Assembly (NCBI GenBank): GCA_964602485.1
Contig: CAZRQU010000001.1
Location: 1 to 64,000, forward strand
Length of the DNA: 64,000 nt
Origin: WJLG01 sp964602485
GTDB lineage: Bacteria > Patescibacteriota > Patescibacteriia > Patescibacteriales > WJLG01
Reading direction: 5' to 3'
Below are positions 22,152 to 31,645 of the stretch, piece by piece (the stretch's first letter is position 1; each line of letters begins with the position of its first letter). A program made the translations under genes and the position numbers. The notes beneath the pieces are model-generated. The model did no database searches. It had not been told where the DNA came from and saw only the letters and a program-made list of their open reading frames with translations.

Positions 22152-24149
22152 ATGCATCCAAAGAATAGAAGAAAGATAAATAATACTTCCGACCCTTTCA
22201 TTATCAAAGAAGGGGATGGGGGATATGGTAAATTAGAGAAAGTATCCTATGCCAAGCAATGGATAGAGAATTCTTACAATCCCGAAGGTGGAAGTAATGA
22301 AGTAGTGGGCAGGACTTTCAATTTTTCCAAATTGCGGGCAATAAACGTTGCTATTCTTGTGTTCGTTTCCATTTTGATCGGCCGGGTTGCTTGGCTGCAG
22401 GTCATTCAAGGCGATCATTATAGTTCTTTGGCGGAAAGAAATAGTATACGTTTGGAAAGGACAGAAGCCAAAAGAGGGGTGATCTATGATCGTAACAATG
22501 AGACACTGGTTAGAAATGTGGCCAACTTCGTACTCTATTTGACCCCAATAGATCTGCCTGAAGATGAAAGCGAGAGACAGGCCCTTGTAGACAGGGTTAT
22601 AAGAATGGCAGTTGAGCATGAGGATGAGTATGATGAATTGATGGGATCTGCCCAGGAAAAACTAAAAGAAATAGTCATTGGATCCCTTAAATCTTATCAA
22701 CCGATCTTCATAGCTGACAACATACCTTATGATAAGGCCTTGAAACTTTTTTTGGAGGTGGAATCAATGCCCGGCGTAACCATATCCAGTAAGAGCAGAA
22801 GACAGTATTTGACCGAAGAGGTTTCTTCTATGTCGCACATCTTGGGCTACACAGGAAAGATAAATGAAAAAGAAATGGAGAGAGTTGGTGATGATTATTT
22901 ACCAATAGATTATATCGGCAAAACCGGTATAGAGAATTTTTGGGAGAGTGAACTTAGAGGCAAGAATGGGAAAAAGAAAATAGAGGTTGATGCTTTGGGC
23001 AATGAAAAGAAGATAATAAGCAAGATAGATGAGACGGACGGTCATAATTTGGTTTTGACCATTGACCTTGGTCTGCAAAGAAGTATAGAGAAGATAGTTT
23101 CTTCTGAGCTGGAAAAAGGAGGGCTCCAAAAGGCGGCAGTCATAGTTCTTGACCCGAACAACGGAGAGGTCTTGTCGTTGGTGAGCCTGCCATCTTTTGA
23201 TAATAATGTTTTTGCCGGAGGTATAAGCAGTAAAGAGTATAAAGAACTCATAGAAGATGAGGCCAACCCTCTTTTTGCTCGTGCTACTGCCGGAGAGTAT
23301 CCGTCAGGTTCGACCATAAAGCCGGTGGTGGCCCAGGCGGCTTTGGAAGAGAATATAATAAGCGAGAACACAACTTTTTTGAGCACGGGAGGATTATCCA
23401 TTGGCCAATGGTTCTTCCCCGATTGGCGTTACGGAGGCCACGGGCGTACCGATGTTAGAAAAGCGATCGCCCAATCGGTTAACACTTTCTTTTATTATAT
23501 AGGAGGAGGTTATGATGATTTTGTCGGTTTAGGAGTTAAGAAGCTTAGTAATTATTTCAATCTTTTTGGGCTAGGTCAGCAATTGGGAATAGACCTGCCT
23601 TCTGAAGCGTCCGGCTTTGTTCCGACTAAATCTTGGAAAGAAGATACTAAGAAGGAAAGGTGGTATATAGGAGATACTTACCATTTGGCCATTGGACAAG
23701 GGGATCTTTTGGTTACCCCTTTGCAGGTAGCTAACTTTACCTCGGTGTTCGCTAATAAAGGAACTCTTTATCGTCCGCACGTGGTCAAGAAAATATTGGA
23801 TTCTGATGACACTTTAATAAGAGAGATAGATAATTATGTGATAAGAGATGATTTTTTGGATGATTATGATCTGGAAGTGGTCCGACAAGGTATGCGCGAG
23901 ACAGTGACCAAAGGGTCTGGTCGTCGTTTGAACAGTTTGCCGGTAGAGGCAGCTGGAAAGACCGGAACTGCCCAGTGGTCCAGTAAACGCCCTCCTCATG
24001 CTTGGTTTGCCGGCTTTGCCCCCTATGATGATCCGGAAATAGCTATTGCCGTTCTAGTTGAAGAAGGTGAAGAAGGGAGTAAAATTGGCGTAACTATAGC
24101 CAAAGAGATATTTGAACATTACTTTGACAAAGAAGAGGAAAGTGAGTAA
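22152..24149 (+). CDS. mrdA: Penicillin-binding protein 2, cell elongation transpeptidase
   Basis: Class B PBP of 665 residues that cross-links peptidoglycan during elongation. One membrane segment at about residues 64-83, a dimerisation domain, then the transpeptidase: active-site Ser387 in SGSTIK (SxxK), SVN in AQSVNTFFYYIGGG (SxN), and KTG in AAGKTGTAQW. The N-terminal 60 residues before the membrane helix are longer than in E. coli PBP2. Last gene of the mre cluster; a weak hairpin TTATCC-TTTC-GGATAA at about 24180 follows. Confidence 0.95.
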   Translation: MHPKNRRKINNTSDPFIIKEGDGGYGKLEKVSYAKQWIENSYNPEGGSNEVVGRTFNFSKLRAINVAILVFVSILIGRVAWLQVIQGDHYSSLAERNSIRLERTEAKRGVIYDRNNETLVRNVANFVLYLTPIDLPEDESERQALVDRVIRMAVEHEDEYDELMGSAQEKLKEIVIGSLKSYQPIFIADNIPYDKALKLFLEVESMPGVTISSKSRRQYLTEEVSSMSHILGYTGKINEKEMERVGDDYLPIDYIGKTGIENFWESELRGKNGKKKIEVDALGNEKKIISKIDETDGHNLVLTIDLGLQRSIEKIVSSELEKGGLQKAAVIVLDPNNGEVLSLVSLPSFDNNVFAGGISSKEYKELIEDEANPLFARATAGEYPSGSTIKPVVAQAALEENIISENTTFLSTGGLSIGQWFFPDWRYGGHGRTDVRKAIAQSVNTFFYYIGGGYDDFVGLGVKKLSNYFNLFGLGQQLGIDLPSEASGFVPTKSWKEDTKKERWYIGDTYHLAIGQGDLLVTPLQVANFTSVFANKGTLYRPHVVKKILDSDDTLIREIDNYVIRDDFLDDYDLEVVRQGMRETVTKGSGRRLNSLPVEAAGKTGTAQWSSKRPPHAWFAGFAPYDDPEIAIAVLVEEGEEGSKIGVTIAKEIFEHYFDKEEESE

Positions 24150-24221
24150 TATATTAATATAATTTACATTTTTTGATATTTTATCCTTTCGGATAAGGAT
24201 ATTAATTTTAAAATAACAGTT

Positions 24222-27116
24222 ATGATCGATAAAGGGAATAAAAATATTTTTATAGGGATGGAAGAGGACGTTTTGGGTTTTTGGGATAAGAATAATGTTT
24301 TTGAACAGACTTTGGCCAAGGATTCCCCGAAAGGAGATTATGTTTTTTATGATGGCCCTCCGTTCGCTACCGGAACTCCGCACTATGGACATTTAGTAGC
24401 CAGCGTGATGAAAGATGTGGTACCAAGATTTTGGACTATGAAAGGATATCATGTAGATAGAGTTTGGGGCTGGGATTGCCACGGGCTTCCAATAGAGAAT
24501 ATAGTGGAGAAGGACCTGGGAACTAAAACCAAGAAAGAGATAGAAGAAGATGTAGGGGTGGAGAAATTCAACGAAGCCGCCAGGTCTAAGGTTTTTTCTT
24601 ATGTCAATGAATGGAAAAGAACAATAAGGAGACTGGGGCGTTTCGTGAACATGGAAGATGCTTATAAAACAATGGATCTTTCTTTTATGGAGACCATTTG
24701 GTGGGTCTTTAAAGAATTGTGGGAAAAGGATCTGATATACAAGGATCATCGCTCCATGCATATTTGTCCTCGTTGTGAAACAACTCTTTCGCAGTCGGAA
24801 GTGACAGAGGGCTATAAAGATATAAAGGATCTGACCGCTGTGGCTAAATTCGAACTTGTAAATGAGCCGGGAACCTATGTTTTGGCTTGGACCACCACTC
24901 CTTGGACTTTGCCCGGCAATGTCGCCTTAGCTGTTGGCAGTGATATAAATTACGTTAAAGTAGAGATCGAAGGTGAGAAGTATATATTGGCCAAGATCCT
25001 AGTGGGTGATGTGCTTAAAGATAGGGAGTATAAGGTAGTCGATCAATTAAAAGGCTCTAAGCTGGCCGGTTTGCAATATCGTCCTCTTTTTGATGCTTAT
25101 CATAAGAAAGACGACCTTGATAAGGCGGATAATGGATGGAAAATATATGAAGCTGATTTTGTAACCACTGAAGAAGGTACCGGCGTAGTTCATATAGCTC
25201 CTGCTTTCGGAGAAGATGATATGGAGTTAGGCAGAAGACACGATCTGCCTTTCGTGCAACATGTAAAAAGAGACGGAACTTTCGTTGAAGAACTTGGAGA
25301 TCTGTCAGGTATGAATGTAAAGCCAAAAGATGATCCAATGGCCACTGATGTGGAGATAATAAAATATCTGGCTCATAGTAATTTACTTTTCCATAAAGAG
25401 AAAACCGAGCATTCTTATCCTCATTGTTGGCGTTGCGACACTCCTTTGCTTAATTACGCCACCTCTTCTTGGTTTGTTGATATAAAAAAGATAAAACCTC
25501 GTATGTTGGAGCTGGCCAAGGATATAGATTGGATGCCGGAGCATATGAAAGAAGGGCGTTTTGGCAACTGGCTTGAAGGGGCGCGTGACTGGTCCATATC
25601 CAGGCAGCGTTTTTGGGCTTCGGTCATACCTATTTGGGAATGCGAATGCGGAGAAAGGAAGGTCATTGGTTCGGTTGCCGAACTGGGAGAGCTTTCCGGG
25701 CAGAAAGTGGAAGATCTACACAAACATGTAGTTGATAAGATAACTTTCAAATGCGATAAGTGCGGGGAAAAAATGAGAAGGATACCCGATGTTTTTGATT
25801 GTTGGTTCGAGTCCGGCTCTATGCCCTATGCTTCCATACATTACCCTTTTGATAATAAGGAAAGGTTCGACAAGGCTTTTCCGGCCGAGTTCATTGCCGA
25901 AGGTTCTGATCAGACAAGAGCTTGGTTCTATTATCTACATGTTATCGCTACCGGTATCAAGGATTCCAATGCCTATAAGAATGTCGTGGTCAACGGAACG
26001 GTTTTGGCCGAAGATGGTAAGAAAATGAGCAAGAAGCTTAAGAATTATCCGGATCCCAATAATGTGATGGAAACTTACGGGGCTGATGCTTTGCGTTATT
26101 ATCTTTTGACCTCTCCGGTAATGATGGCTGATAATTTGAATTTTTCCGAAAAGGGCGTAGCCGAAGCTATGCGTAAGCTTAATAATATATTATGGAATGT
26201 TTATAAATTTTACGAAACCTATGCCAAGCCAGAGCTAAAACTCCAAACTCCAAACTCCGAAAATATTTTAGATAAATGGATGTTGGCCAGATTGGATCAA
26301 TTGATAGGAAGTGTAACAGAGGGAATGGAAAAGTATAATTTGCCCAAAGCGACCAGGCCGATAGTCCAATTCATAGACGATCTGTCTACTTGGTATTTAA
26401 GAAGGAGCCGTGATCGCTTCAAGGGCGATGATGAAAATGACAAGGAAGAAGCCTTGAGGACCATGGGTTATGTACTTTTGGAACTTTCCAAGGTATTGGC
26501 TCCGTTCACTCCATTCATTGCCGAACAGCTTTATCAAAAGGTGTCCGGCTTTGATCTTAAAGACGAGAATAGATCTGTGCATCTGGAGGATTGGCCCGCT
26601 TTTTCTGATAATTTTAAAGATCATTCTCAGGTATTAGAGGAAATGGAAAAAACCAGAAAAGTAGTTGAACAGGGTTTGGCCAAAAGAGATGAAGCTGGAA
26701 TTCGAGTAAGACAACCACTTTGCAAACTGCAAACTGCAAACTGCAAACTGCAAAAAGAATATTTACAATTAGTAAAGGACGAGGTTAATGTAAAAGATAT
26801 TGTATGTAAAGGCGGGGAAGGTGACCTGTCCGTTGATTTGGACTTGGAGTTGACACCGGAGTTGATAGCTGAAGGTATTTGCCGGGAAGTGATCAGAACG
26901 GTCAACGCCATGCGCAAAAAGAACGGATTGACCATCAAGGACAGGATAGATATATACTATAAGGCCGAAGGCGAAGCTAAGGAAGCGATAGAAGAATACA
27001 AAGGGCAGATAATCAAAGAGACCCTGGCTGATAGCCTGGAAGAAGGGGAGCGCGAAACAAAGAAAGAAGTGAAGGTGAATGATGATAATATAATTTTAAG
27101 CATTAATAAAAGATAA
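24222..27116 (+). CDS. ileS: Isoleucine--tRNA ligase, eukaryote-like type, with repeat-derived insertions
   Basis: Class I synthetase, 964 residues, charging tRNA(Ile) and editing Val-tRNA. Signature 1 is HYGH (residues 54-57) in PFATGTPHYGHLVASVMKD, and GWDCHGLPIE follows; signature 2 is KMSKK near residue 600. This form of signature 1 and its context match the eukaryote-like IleRS branch. The CP1 editing domain (TTTPWTLPGNVALAV...) and the anticodon-binding domain (YLRRSRDRF) are clear. Two stretches are unusual: LQTPNSEN at about 673-680 and CKLQTANCKLQ at 834-844. Both are encoded by perfect heptamer tracts (ACTCCAA at 26237-26263; GCAAACT at 26719-26756) of the kind seen between genes. 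Confidence 0.96.
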   Translation: MIDKGNKNIFIGMEEDVLGFWDKNNVFEQTLAKDSPKGDYVFYDGPPFATGTPHYGHLVASVMKDVVPRFWTMKGYHVDRVWGWDCHGLPIENIVEKDLGTKTKKEIEEDVGVEKFNEAARSKVFSYVNEWKRTIRRLGRFVNMEDAYKTMDLSFMETIWWVFKELWEKDLIYKDHRSMHICPRCETTLSQSEVTEGYKDIKDLTAVAKFELVNEPGTYVLAWTTTPWTLPGNVALAVGSDINYVKVEIEGEKYILAKILVGDVLKDREYKVVDQLKGSKLAGLQYRPLFDAYHKKDDLDKADNGWKIYEADFVTTEEGTGVVHIAPAFGEDDMELGRRHDLPFVQHVKRDGTFVEELGDLSGMNVKPKDDPMATDVEIIKYLAHSNLLFHKEKTEHSYPHCWRCDTPLLNYATSSWFVDIKKIKPRMLELAKDIDWMPEHMKEGRFGNWLEGARDWSISRQRFWASVIPIWECECGERKVIGSVAELGELSGQKVEDLHKHVVDKITFKCDKCGEKMRRIPDVFDCWFESGSMPYASIHYPFDNKERFDKAFPAEFIAEGSDQTRAWFYYLHVIATGIKDSNAYKNVVVNGTVLAEDGKKMSKKLKNYPDPNNVMETYGADALRYYLLTSPVMMADNLNFSEKGVAEAMRKLNNILWNVYKFYETYAKPELKLQTPNSENILDKWMLARLDQLIGSVTEGMEKYNLPKATRPIVQFIDDLSTWYLRRSRDRFKGDDENDKEEALRTMGYVLLELSKVLAPFTPFIAEQLYQKVSGFDLKDENRSVHLEDWPAFSDNFKDHSQVLEEMEKTRKVVEQGLAKRDEAGIRVRQPLCKLQTANCKLQKEYLQLVKDEVNVKDIVCKGGEGDLSVDLDLELTPELIAEGICREVIRTVNAMRKKNGLTIKDRIDIYYKAEGEAKEAIEEYKGQIIKETLADSLEEGERETKKEVKVNDDNIILSINKR
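26719..26756 (+). repeat. GCAAACT heptamer array inside ileS
   Basis: Four consecutive GCAAACT units and a fifth partial one, read in frame as CKLQTAN-CKLQ. Three units make 21 bp, so the peptide also repeats every seven residues. Confidence 0.9.
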
Positions 27117-27187
27117 TATCTTTTGATATTTGGATCTTTGAAGACACAGGGTCGTTTTCAAATTTCAAATTTCAAATTTCAAATTAA

Positions 27188-27751
27188 ATGAGTTATGTTA
27201 CTTGGATCATTCTAGGAGTGATCATTTTAGCGGCTCTTTATGTTATTGGTGTGTACAATGGATTGATAAGACTAAAGAACCGAACCGATGAGGCTTGGTC
27301 CGACATCGATGTTCAATTAAAAAGAAGATATGATCTTATTCCAAATTTGGTAAATACGGTAAAAGGCTATGCCGAGCATGAGCAAGAAACTTTGGAGAAG
27401 GTTGTTAATGCCCGCAACCGGGCTATGAATGTTTCCGGCGATGATTCCCAGGCCAAGTCCGAGGCCGAGAATCAGCTGACCGGCGCTTTGAAGTCTATCT
27501 TTGCCTTGTCTGAGAGTTATCCGGACCTGAAAGCCAATCAGAATTTCATGGAATTACAAAGAGAGCTTTCTGATACCGAGAACAAGATCCAGGCGGCCAG
27601 GCGTTTTTACAACGGCAATGTCCGTGACCTGAATACCAAGATCCAGGTCTTTCCTTCCAATATCATCGCTAGTATGCTTAATTTTAAGGCCAGAGAATTC
27701 TTTGAAGTGGAGAACGAGGAAGAGAAGGAGAACATAGATGTTAATTTTTAA
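27188..27751 (+). CDS. lemA: LemA family protein
   Basis: A 187-residue LemA protein: N-terminal membrane helix at about residues 5-24, then the conserved coiled-coil core NRTDEAWSDIDVQLKRRYDLIPNLVNTVKGYAEHE and LSDTENKIQAARRFYNGNVRDLN. LemA is usually found with HtpX, as here; the molecular role is not settled. The start is preceded by three CAAATTT heptamers. Confidence 0.95.
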   Translation: MSYVTWIILGVIILAALYVIGVYNGLIRLKNRTDEAWSDIDVQLKRRYDLIPNLVNTVKGYAEHEQETLEKVVNARNRAMNVSGDDSQAKSEAENQLTGALKSIFALSESYPDLKANQNFMELQRELSDTENKIQAARRFYNGNVRDLNTKIQVFPSNIIASMLNFKAREFFEVENEEEKENIDVNF

Positions 27752-27849
27752 TTTTATAATTTTTAATTTTGTAAATAATTTTTAAGTCTTAATTTTAAAG
27801 TTAAGACTTATTTGAAAAATTACAAAATTACAAAATTTAAAAATTATAG
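27752..27849 (+). repeat. AT-rich palindromic heptamer element
   Basis: The left arm has TTTTTAA/TTTTATAA-type units, the centre AAGTCTTAA-TTTTAAAG-TTAAGACTT forms a hairpin, and the right arm has AAATTAC units complementary to the left. It fills the gap between lemA and htpX up to the start codon. Confidence 0.7.
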
Positions 27850-28755
27850 ATGACTCTCTATAATCACTCAGATGCGAATGCCAGAAAAACGTGGATCTTG
27901 ATATCCGCGTTCTTCGTTTTGGTCATAGCTTTGGGTTGGGTATTCTCTTACGCTATAGATAGTCCGGCTATACTTTATATCGCCGTATTCATAAGCATTT
28001 TTATGAGCATCGGCAGCTATTGGTTCTCGGACAGAATGGTGCTTTCTATAAGCGGCGCTCACAAACTGGAGTTCAATGACAACAAAGAGCTTTATAGGAT
28101 AGTGGAAAATCTTTGCATAACCGCCGGTTTGCCCATGCCCAAAATATATGTGATAGAGGACTCGGCTCCGAACGCCTTTGCCACCGGGCGCGACCCCGAG
28201 CACGCTGTCGTGGCCATGACTACGGGATTATTGCAGAAATTGGACAGGTCGGAATTGGAGGGAGTGATCGCTCACGAGCTTTCGCATATAGGCAATCGCG
28301 ACATCCTGTTGGCGACCGTAGTGACCGTATTGGTCGGTATAGTCGTTTTGCTGGCTGATCTTTTCCGCCGCTATTTGATATTCGGAGGAAGGAATAGAGG
28401 TTCCGGCAAAAGGGATGGGCGTTTGCAGTTGATAATATTTATAGCCGCCATCATCCTTTCCATATTGGCTCCGCTTTTTGCGGCCTTGATGCAATTTTCC
28501 ATTTCTCGAAAGCGGGAATTCAAAGCCGATGCCGACGGCGCTCTTCTTACTCGTTATCCGGAAGGACTGGCCATGGCGCTGGCCAAGATAGCCAATGATC
28601 AAGAGCCTCTGGAAGCAGCTAACCGAGCCACGGCTCATTTGTATATAGCTTCGCCTTTAAAGGGCAAGCAGAAGAAGAAAGGGTTCTTCGCCAAGGCCTT
28701 TATGACCCACCCGCCGGTGGAAGAGAGAATAGCGGCGCTGAGAGGAATGAAATAA
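27850..28755 (+). CDS. htpX: HtpX membrane zinc metalloprotease
   Basis: A 301-residue M48-family protease for membrane protein quality control. Zinc site HELSH at residues 142-146, with the distal Glu in SRKREFKADADGA. Membrane segments at about 15-33, 38-58, 160-175 and 195-215. The conserved KIYVIEDSAPNAFATGRDPEHA lies before the active site, and the C-terminal THPPVEERIAALR is present. Runs behind lemA. Confidence 0.96.
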   Translation: MTLYNHSDANARKTWILISAFFVLVIALGWVFSYAIDSPAILYIAVFISIFMSIGSYWFSDRMVLSISGAHKLEFNDNKELYRIVENLCITAGLPMPKIYVIEDSAPNAFATGRDPEHAVVAMTTGLLQKLDRSELEGVIAHELSHIGNRDILLATVVTVLVGIVVLLADLFRRYLIFGGRNRGSGKRDGRLQLIIFIAAIILSILAPLFAALMQFSISRKREFKADADGALLTRYPEGLAMALAKIANDQEPLEAANRATAHLYIASPLKGKQKKKGFFAKAFMTHPPVEERIAALRGMK

Positions 28756-28828
28756 ATTATAAATTTTTAATTTAAAATTTGAAAACAATTTTTAATGAAT
28801 TAATTTTTAAAAAGGAGATTGAGTTGCA

Positions 28829-29167
28829 ATGAATTGGATAAAAGATAGGATATTTTATATTTTTTTAGTTGGATTGGTGATATTGGGGTTAGTTCATCTT
28901 TTTTTTGATACATACTTAGAAAGAGTTAATAATATTATACTTTGGATTACTGCTCTTATAATTTTTTATTATACCTGGGAAACAGGCGCTTTAAGAAGAG
29001 AAACACAAAAACAAGGTCAGTATGAAACAATGCCAGTTTTAAGGGTGCAATGGTATAGTTATGAAGGTAGATTAGAAGAAAAACAAGATGAAAGTAAAAA
29101 AATTTTTGTAATAGTTAATAACGGAAAGGGGGTGGCAATAGAGGTTAATGTTAAAAAAGTTGTTTAA
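28829..29167 (+). CDS. Small two-helix membrane protein, unknown function
   Basis: A 112-residue protein with membrane segments at about residues 8-27 and 35-50, followed by a polar part with a beta-rich end (IFVIVNNGKGVAIEVNVKKVV). No family recognised. It has a good Shine-Dalgarno sequence, AAGGAG at 28812-28817, 11 bases before the ATG, which is rare in this window, and a base composition more AT-rich than htpX. Both points fit a recent arrival. Confidence 0.55.
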   Translation: MNWIKDRIFYIFLVGLVILGLVHLFFDTYLERVNNIILWITALIIFYYTWETGALRRETQKQGQYETMPVLRVQWYSYEGRLEEKQDESKKIFVIVNNGKGVAIEVNVKKVV

Positions 29168-29200
29168 AAATTTCAAATTTCAAATTAAAAATTATAAAAT

Positions 29201-30151
29201 ATGACTTCAAGACAAATTTACGATCTGGCCATAAAAATGGGAACTAAGGCCGACCTAAGAGGAGAAAGATCCGTTCAAAAATATTTGGAAAGGACCAAGA
29301 ATAAATACGATAAGCTTTCAGGCGAAGCTAAGAAGAATTTTGATAAGGAGCGTTTGGAAAATCCATATTCAGATACTCGTTTCTTATTTGATTCCAAAAA
29401 GAAAAAAGAAGTGAAGAAAATAATGGTTGGTATCGATCTTGGCCAGGAAATGATAGTGGGTAAAGATCTGGGTGCAGACCTGTTCATCAACCATCATCCT
29501 TTGGGCAAGGCCTTGGCCGGATTGGATGAAGTTATGCATCTGCAGGCCGAGGTGTTGGCGAATTACGGTGTGCCGATAAATATAGCTGAACAGGTGATAA
29601 AGACCAGAATATCTGAAGTCGGCCGCAGCGTGACTTCGGGAAATTACAACCGGTCCGTTGATATGGCCAGATTGTTAGGAGTGGACCTGATGTGTCTGCA
29701 TACGGTTTGCGACAACTTGGGGGCCGAGTTCATTAAAGCGATAGTGGAGAAGGATAAGCCGGAATATGTTGAAGACCTGATAGGTGTGATGATGAAGATC
29801 CCTGAGTATCAGGAAGCGGCCAAGGATAATGCTGGACCTAAGCTGTTCGCCGGTTCACCGGAGAATCATTGCGGCAAGATCGCCGTTACCGAATTCACCG
29901 GAGGCACCAGTGGCTCCAAGGATATATTCGAGAAAATGTCCCAGGCCGGCATTGGTACCATTATCGGGATGCACATAGGGGAAGAGCATAGAAAAGAGGC
30001 GGAAAAACATCATATGAATGTTTTGATCACGGGACATATGTCATCTGATTCAATCGGCCTTAATCTTTTCTGCGATGAATTGGAGAAGAAAGAGATAGAA
30101 ATAATACCCTGTTCCAGCTTTATCAGAATATCAAGGAATAAGAACAAATAA
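29201..30151 (+). CDS. NIF3-like protein
   Basis: A 316-residue protein with the NIF3 metal-site motifs: INHHPLG (about residues 94-100), LHTVCDN in the middle, and the C-terminal GMHIGEEH / LITGHMSSDSIGLNLFCDELEKKGIEIIPCS-type segment. The family folds into a ring-forming, dimetal-binding protein of uncertain biochemical role. The first 75 residues (RQIYDLAIKMGTKADLRG...) are an extension seen in related CPR and archaeal proteins as far as I recall. AT-rich heptamers flank the gene. Confidence 0.8.
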   Translation: MTSRQIYDLAIKMGTKADLRGERSVQKYLERTKNKYDKLSGEAKKNFDKERLENPYSDTRFLFDSKKKKEVKKIMVGIDLGQEMIVGKDLGADLFINHHPLGKALAGLDEVMHLQAEVLANYGVPINIAEQVIKTRISEVGRSVTSGNYNRSVDMARLLGVDLMCLHTVCDNLGAEFIKAIVEKDKPEYVEDLIGVMMKIPEYQEAAKDNAGPKLFAGSPENHCGKIAVTEFTGGTSGSKDIFEKMSQAGIGTIIGMHIGEEHRKEAEKHHMNVLITGHMSSDSIGLNLFCDELEKKEIEIIPCSSFIRISRNKNK

Positions 30152-30248
30152 TTTTTAATTTTTAATTTAAAATTTGAAAACAATTTTTAAACATTTAAAT
30201 TGTTTAAAAAATAAAAATTTCAAATTAAAAATTTTGTTAAGATAAATA
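30152..30248 (+). repeat. AT-rich palindromic heptamer element
   Basis: Left arm TTTTTAATTTTTAATTTAAA and centre CAATTTTTAAACATTTAAATTG are mirrored by the right arm AAAAATTTCAAATTAAAAAT. Nearly the same sequence occurs at 31539-31645, after the next gene. Confidence 0.7.
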
Positions 30249-31538
30249 ATGGTTTTTTCAGAAAGCCGATCTATGTCACAAAATATAAAAATAGAACTTC
30301 TTGCGCCGGCTGGCAATTTAGAAAAAGCGGTCAATGCTTTTGCTTTCGGGGCAGATGCGGTTTATTTGGGCGTGCCGGATCTTTCTTTACGGGCCCGTAT
30401 CAACGATTTTGATGACCAGAAGATCAGAGAGGCGGTTGCAAAAGCACACGATCAAAACAAAAAGGTCTATGTGACCATCAATATCTTTGCTCATAATAAA
30501 CATATAGATAAATTGCCAAAACATATCAAGCATCTTGAAAAAATAGGTGTTGATGCGATCATAGCCTCTGACCCGGGCGTTATAGCTATGATAAGAGAGA
30601 TCTGGCCAAAGTGCGAGATACATCTTTCTACCCAGGCTAATTGCACCAATTGGAAGTCAGCTGAGTTCTGGCAGAGACAAGGTGTCAAAAGGATCATTTT
30701 GGGTCGAGAAACCACTTTGAAGGAAATAAAAGAGATCCACAAGAAGTGCCCTAAGTTGGAGCTGGAAGTGTTCGTTCATGGAGCTATGTGTATGGCTTAT
30801 TCAGGACGTTGTTTTTTATCTAAATATTTTTTAGACAGATCCGGTAATTTGGGCGATTGTGTTCAGCCCTGCCGCTGGAATTATTTCATAAGCGAAGAAA
30901 AAAGACCTGAGGATCCTTTGCAATTGGTCGAGGATAAAAAAGGTTCTTATATCTTAAGCTCAAAGGATCTTTGCTTGATAGAATATTTAGACGAATTGAA
31001 AAAAGCAGGAGTTTCTAGTTTTAAAATAGAAGGTCGGACCAAGAGTGTTTATTATCAAGCAACGGTGGTTAACGCTTATCGGCAGGCGATAGACAAATTG
31101 CAAATTGCAAAGAGCAGATTGCAAAAAACAGAATACAAAAAATTTGTTAAAAAATTATTTGATGAGCTGAATACTAGGTTGGTGCATCGGGGATATTTCA
31201 CCGGTTTTCTTTTTGGTGGCCAGGGCGATCAAGAATTAAAAAGAAGTAGAACTAGCCCCGCCTGGGAGTTTTGCGGACAAGTTATTTCAAATAAAAAAAT
31301 ATCAAATATCAAATATCAAACAACTATCAAGGTGCACAATACTTTGAAGACAAAAGAGACGATCGAAGTGGTTAGGCCGTTCTTGCCTGTGCTAAAGACC
31401 AAAATAAAAAAGATGCTTGATACTAAGACTAAAAAACCCTTAGAGGAAGCGCATGGCGGGAGCGGGGGAAAGAGTGTTATAATAGAAACAGAACAAGATT
31501 GGCCTTTGTTTAGTGTGTTAAGGAGAAAAACAAGATAA
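30249..31538 (+). CDS. Peptidase U32 family protein
   Basis: A 429-residue U32 protein. The ATG at 30249 or 30273 (MSQNIKIELLAPAGN) may be the start; the conserved part begins at LLAPAGNLEKAVNAFAFGADAVYLG. Other landmarks: LSTQANCTNW, the U32 signature LEVFVHGAMCMAYSGRC with its Cys, and DCVQPCRWNY, which in related enzymes belong to an iron-sulfur site used for tRNA or quinone hydroxylation. The substrate here is unknown. Two stretches in the C-terminal half (residues about 282-294 and 350-358) are encoded by intergenic-type heptamers, TTGCAAA at 31094-31130 and AATATCA at 31297-31322. Confidence 0.87.
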   Translation: MVFSESRSMSQNIKIELLAPAGNLEKAVNAFAFGADAVYLGVPDLSLRARINDFDDQKIREAVAKAHDQNKKVYVTINIFAHNKHIDKLPKHIKHLEKIGVDAIIASDPGVIAMIREIWPKCEIHLSTQANCTNWKSAEFWQRQGVKRIILGRETTLKEIKEIHKKCPKLELEVFVHGAMCMAYSGRCFLSKYFLDRSGNLGDCVQPCRWNYFISEEKRPEDPLQLVEDKKGSYILSSKDLCLIEYLDELKKAGVSSFKIEGRTKSVYYQATVVNAYRQAIDKLQIAKSRLQKTEYKKFVKKLFDELNTRLVHRGYFTGFLFGGQGDQELKRSRTSPAWEFCGQVISNKKISNIKYQTTIKVHNTLKTKETIEVVRPFLPVLKTKIKKMLDTKTKKPLEEAHGGSGGKSVIIETEQDWPLFSVLRRKTR

Positions 31539-31645
31539 ATTTTAAATTTGAAAATAATTTACGATTCACCGATGTTAGATCTTTTAAAATTCGGTCATTA
31601 AAAATTGTTTAAAAATTAAAAATTTCAAATTAAAAATTCATAAAT
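31539..31645 (+). repeat. AT-rich palindromic heptamer element
   Basis: Left arm TTTAAATTTGAAAATAATTT and right arm TTTAAAAATTAAAAATTTCA are complementary around a centre that contains a different sequence (ACGATTCACCGATGTTAG) from the copy at 30152-30248. Only the arms are shared. Confidence 0.65.

Noticed and set aside
24180..24196. Hairpin TTATCC-TTTC-GGATAA after mrdA as a terminator
   Set aside because: The stem is only 6 bp and no T-run follows; it may be incidental.
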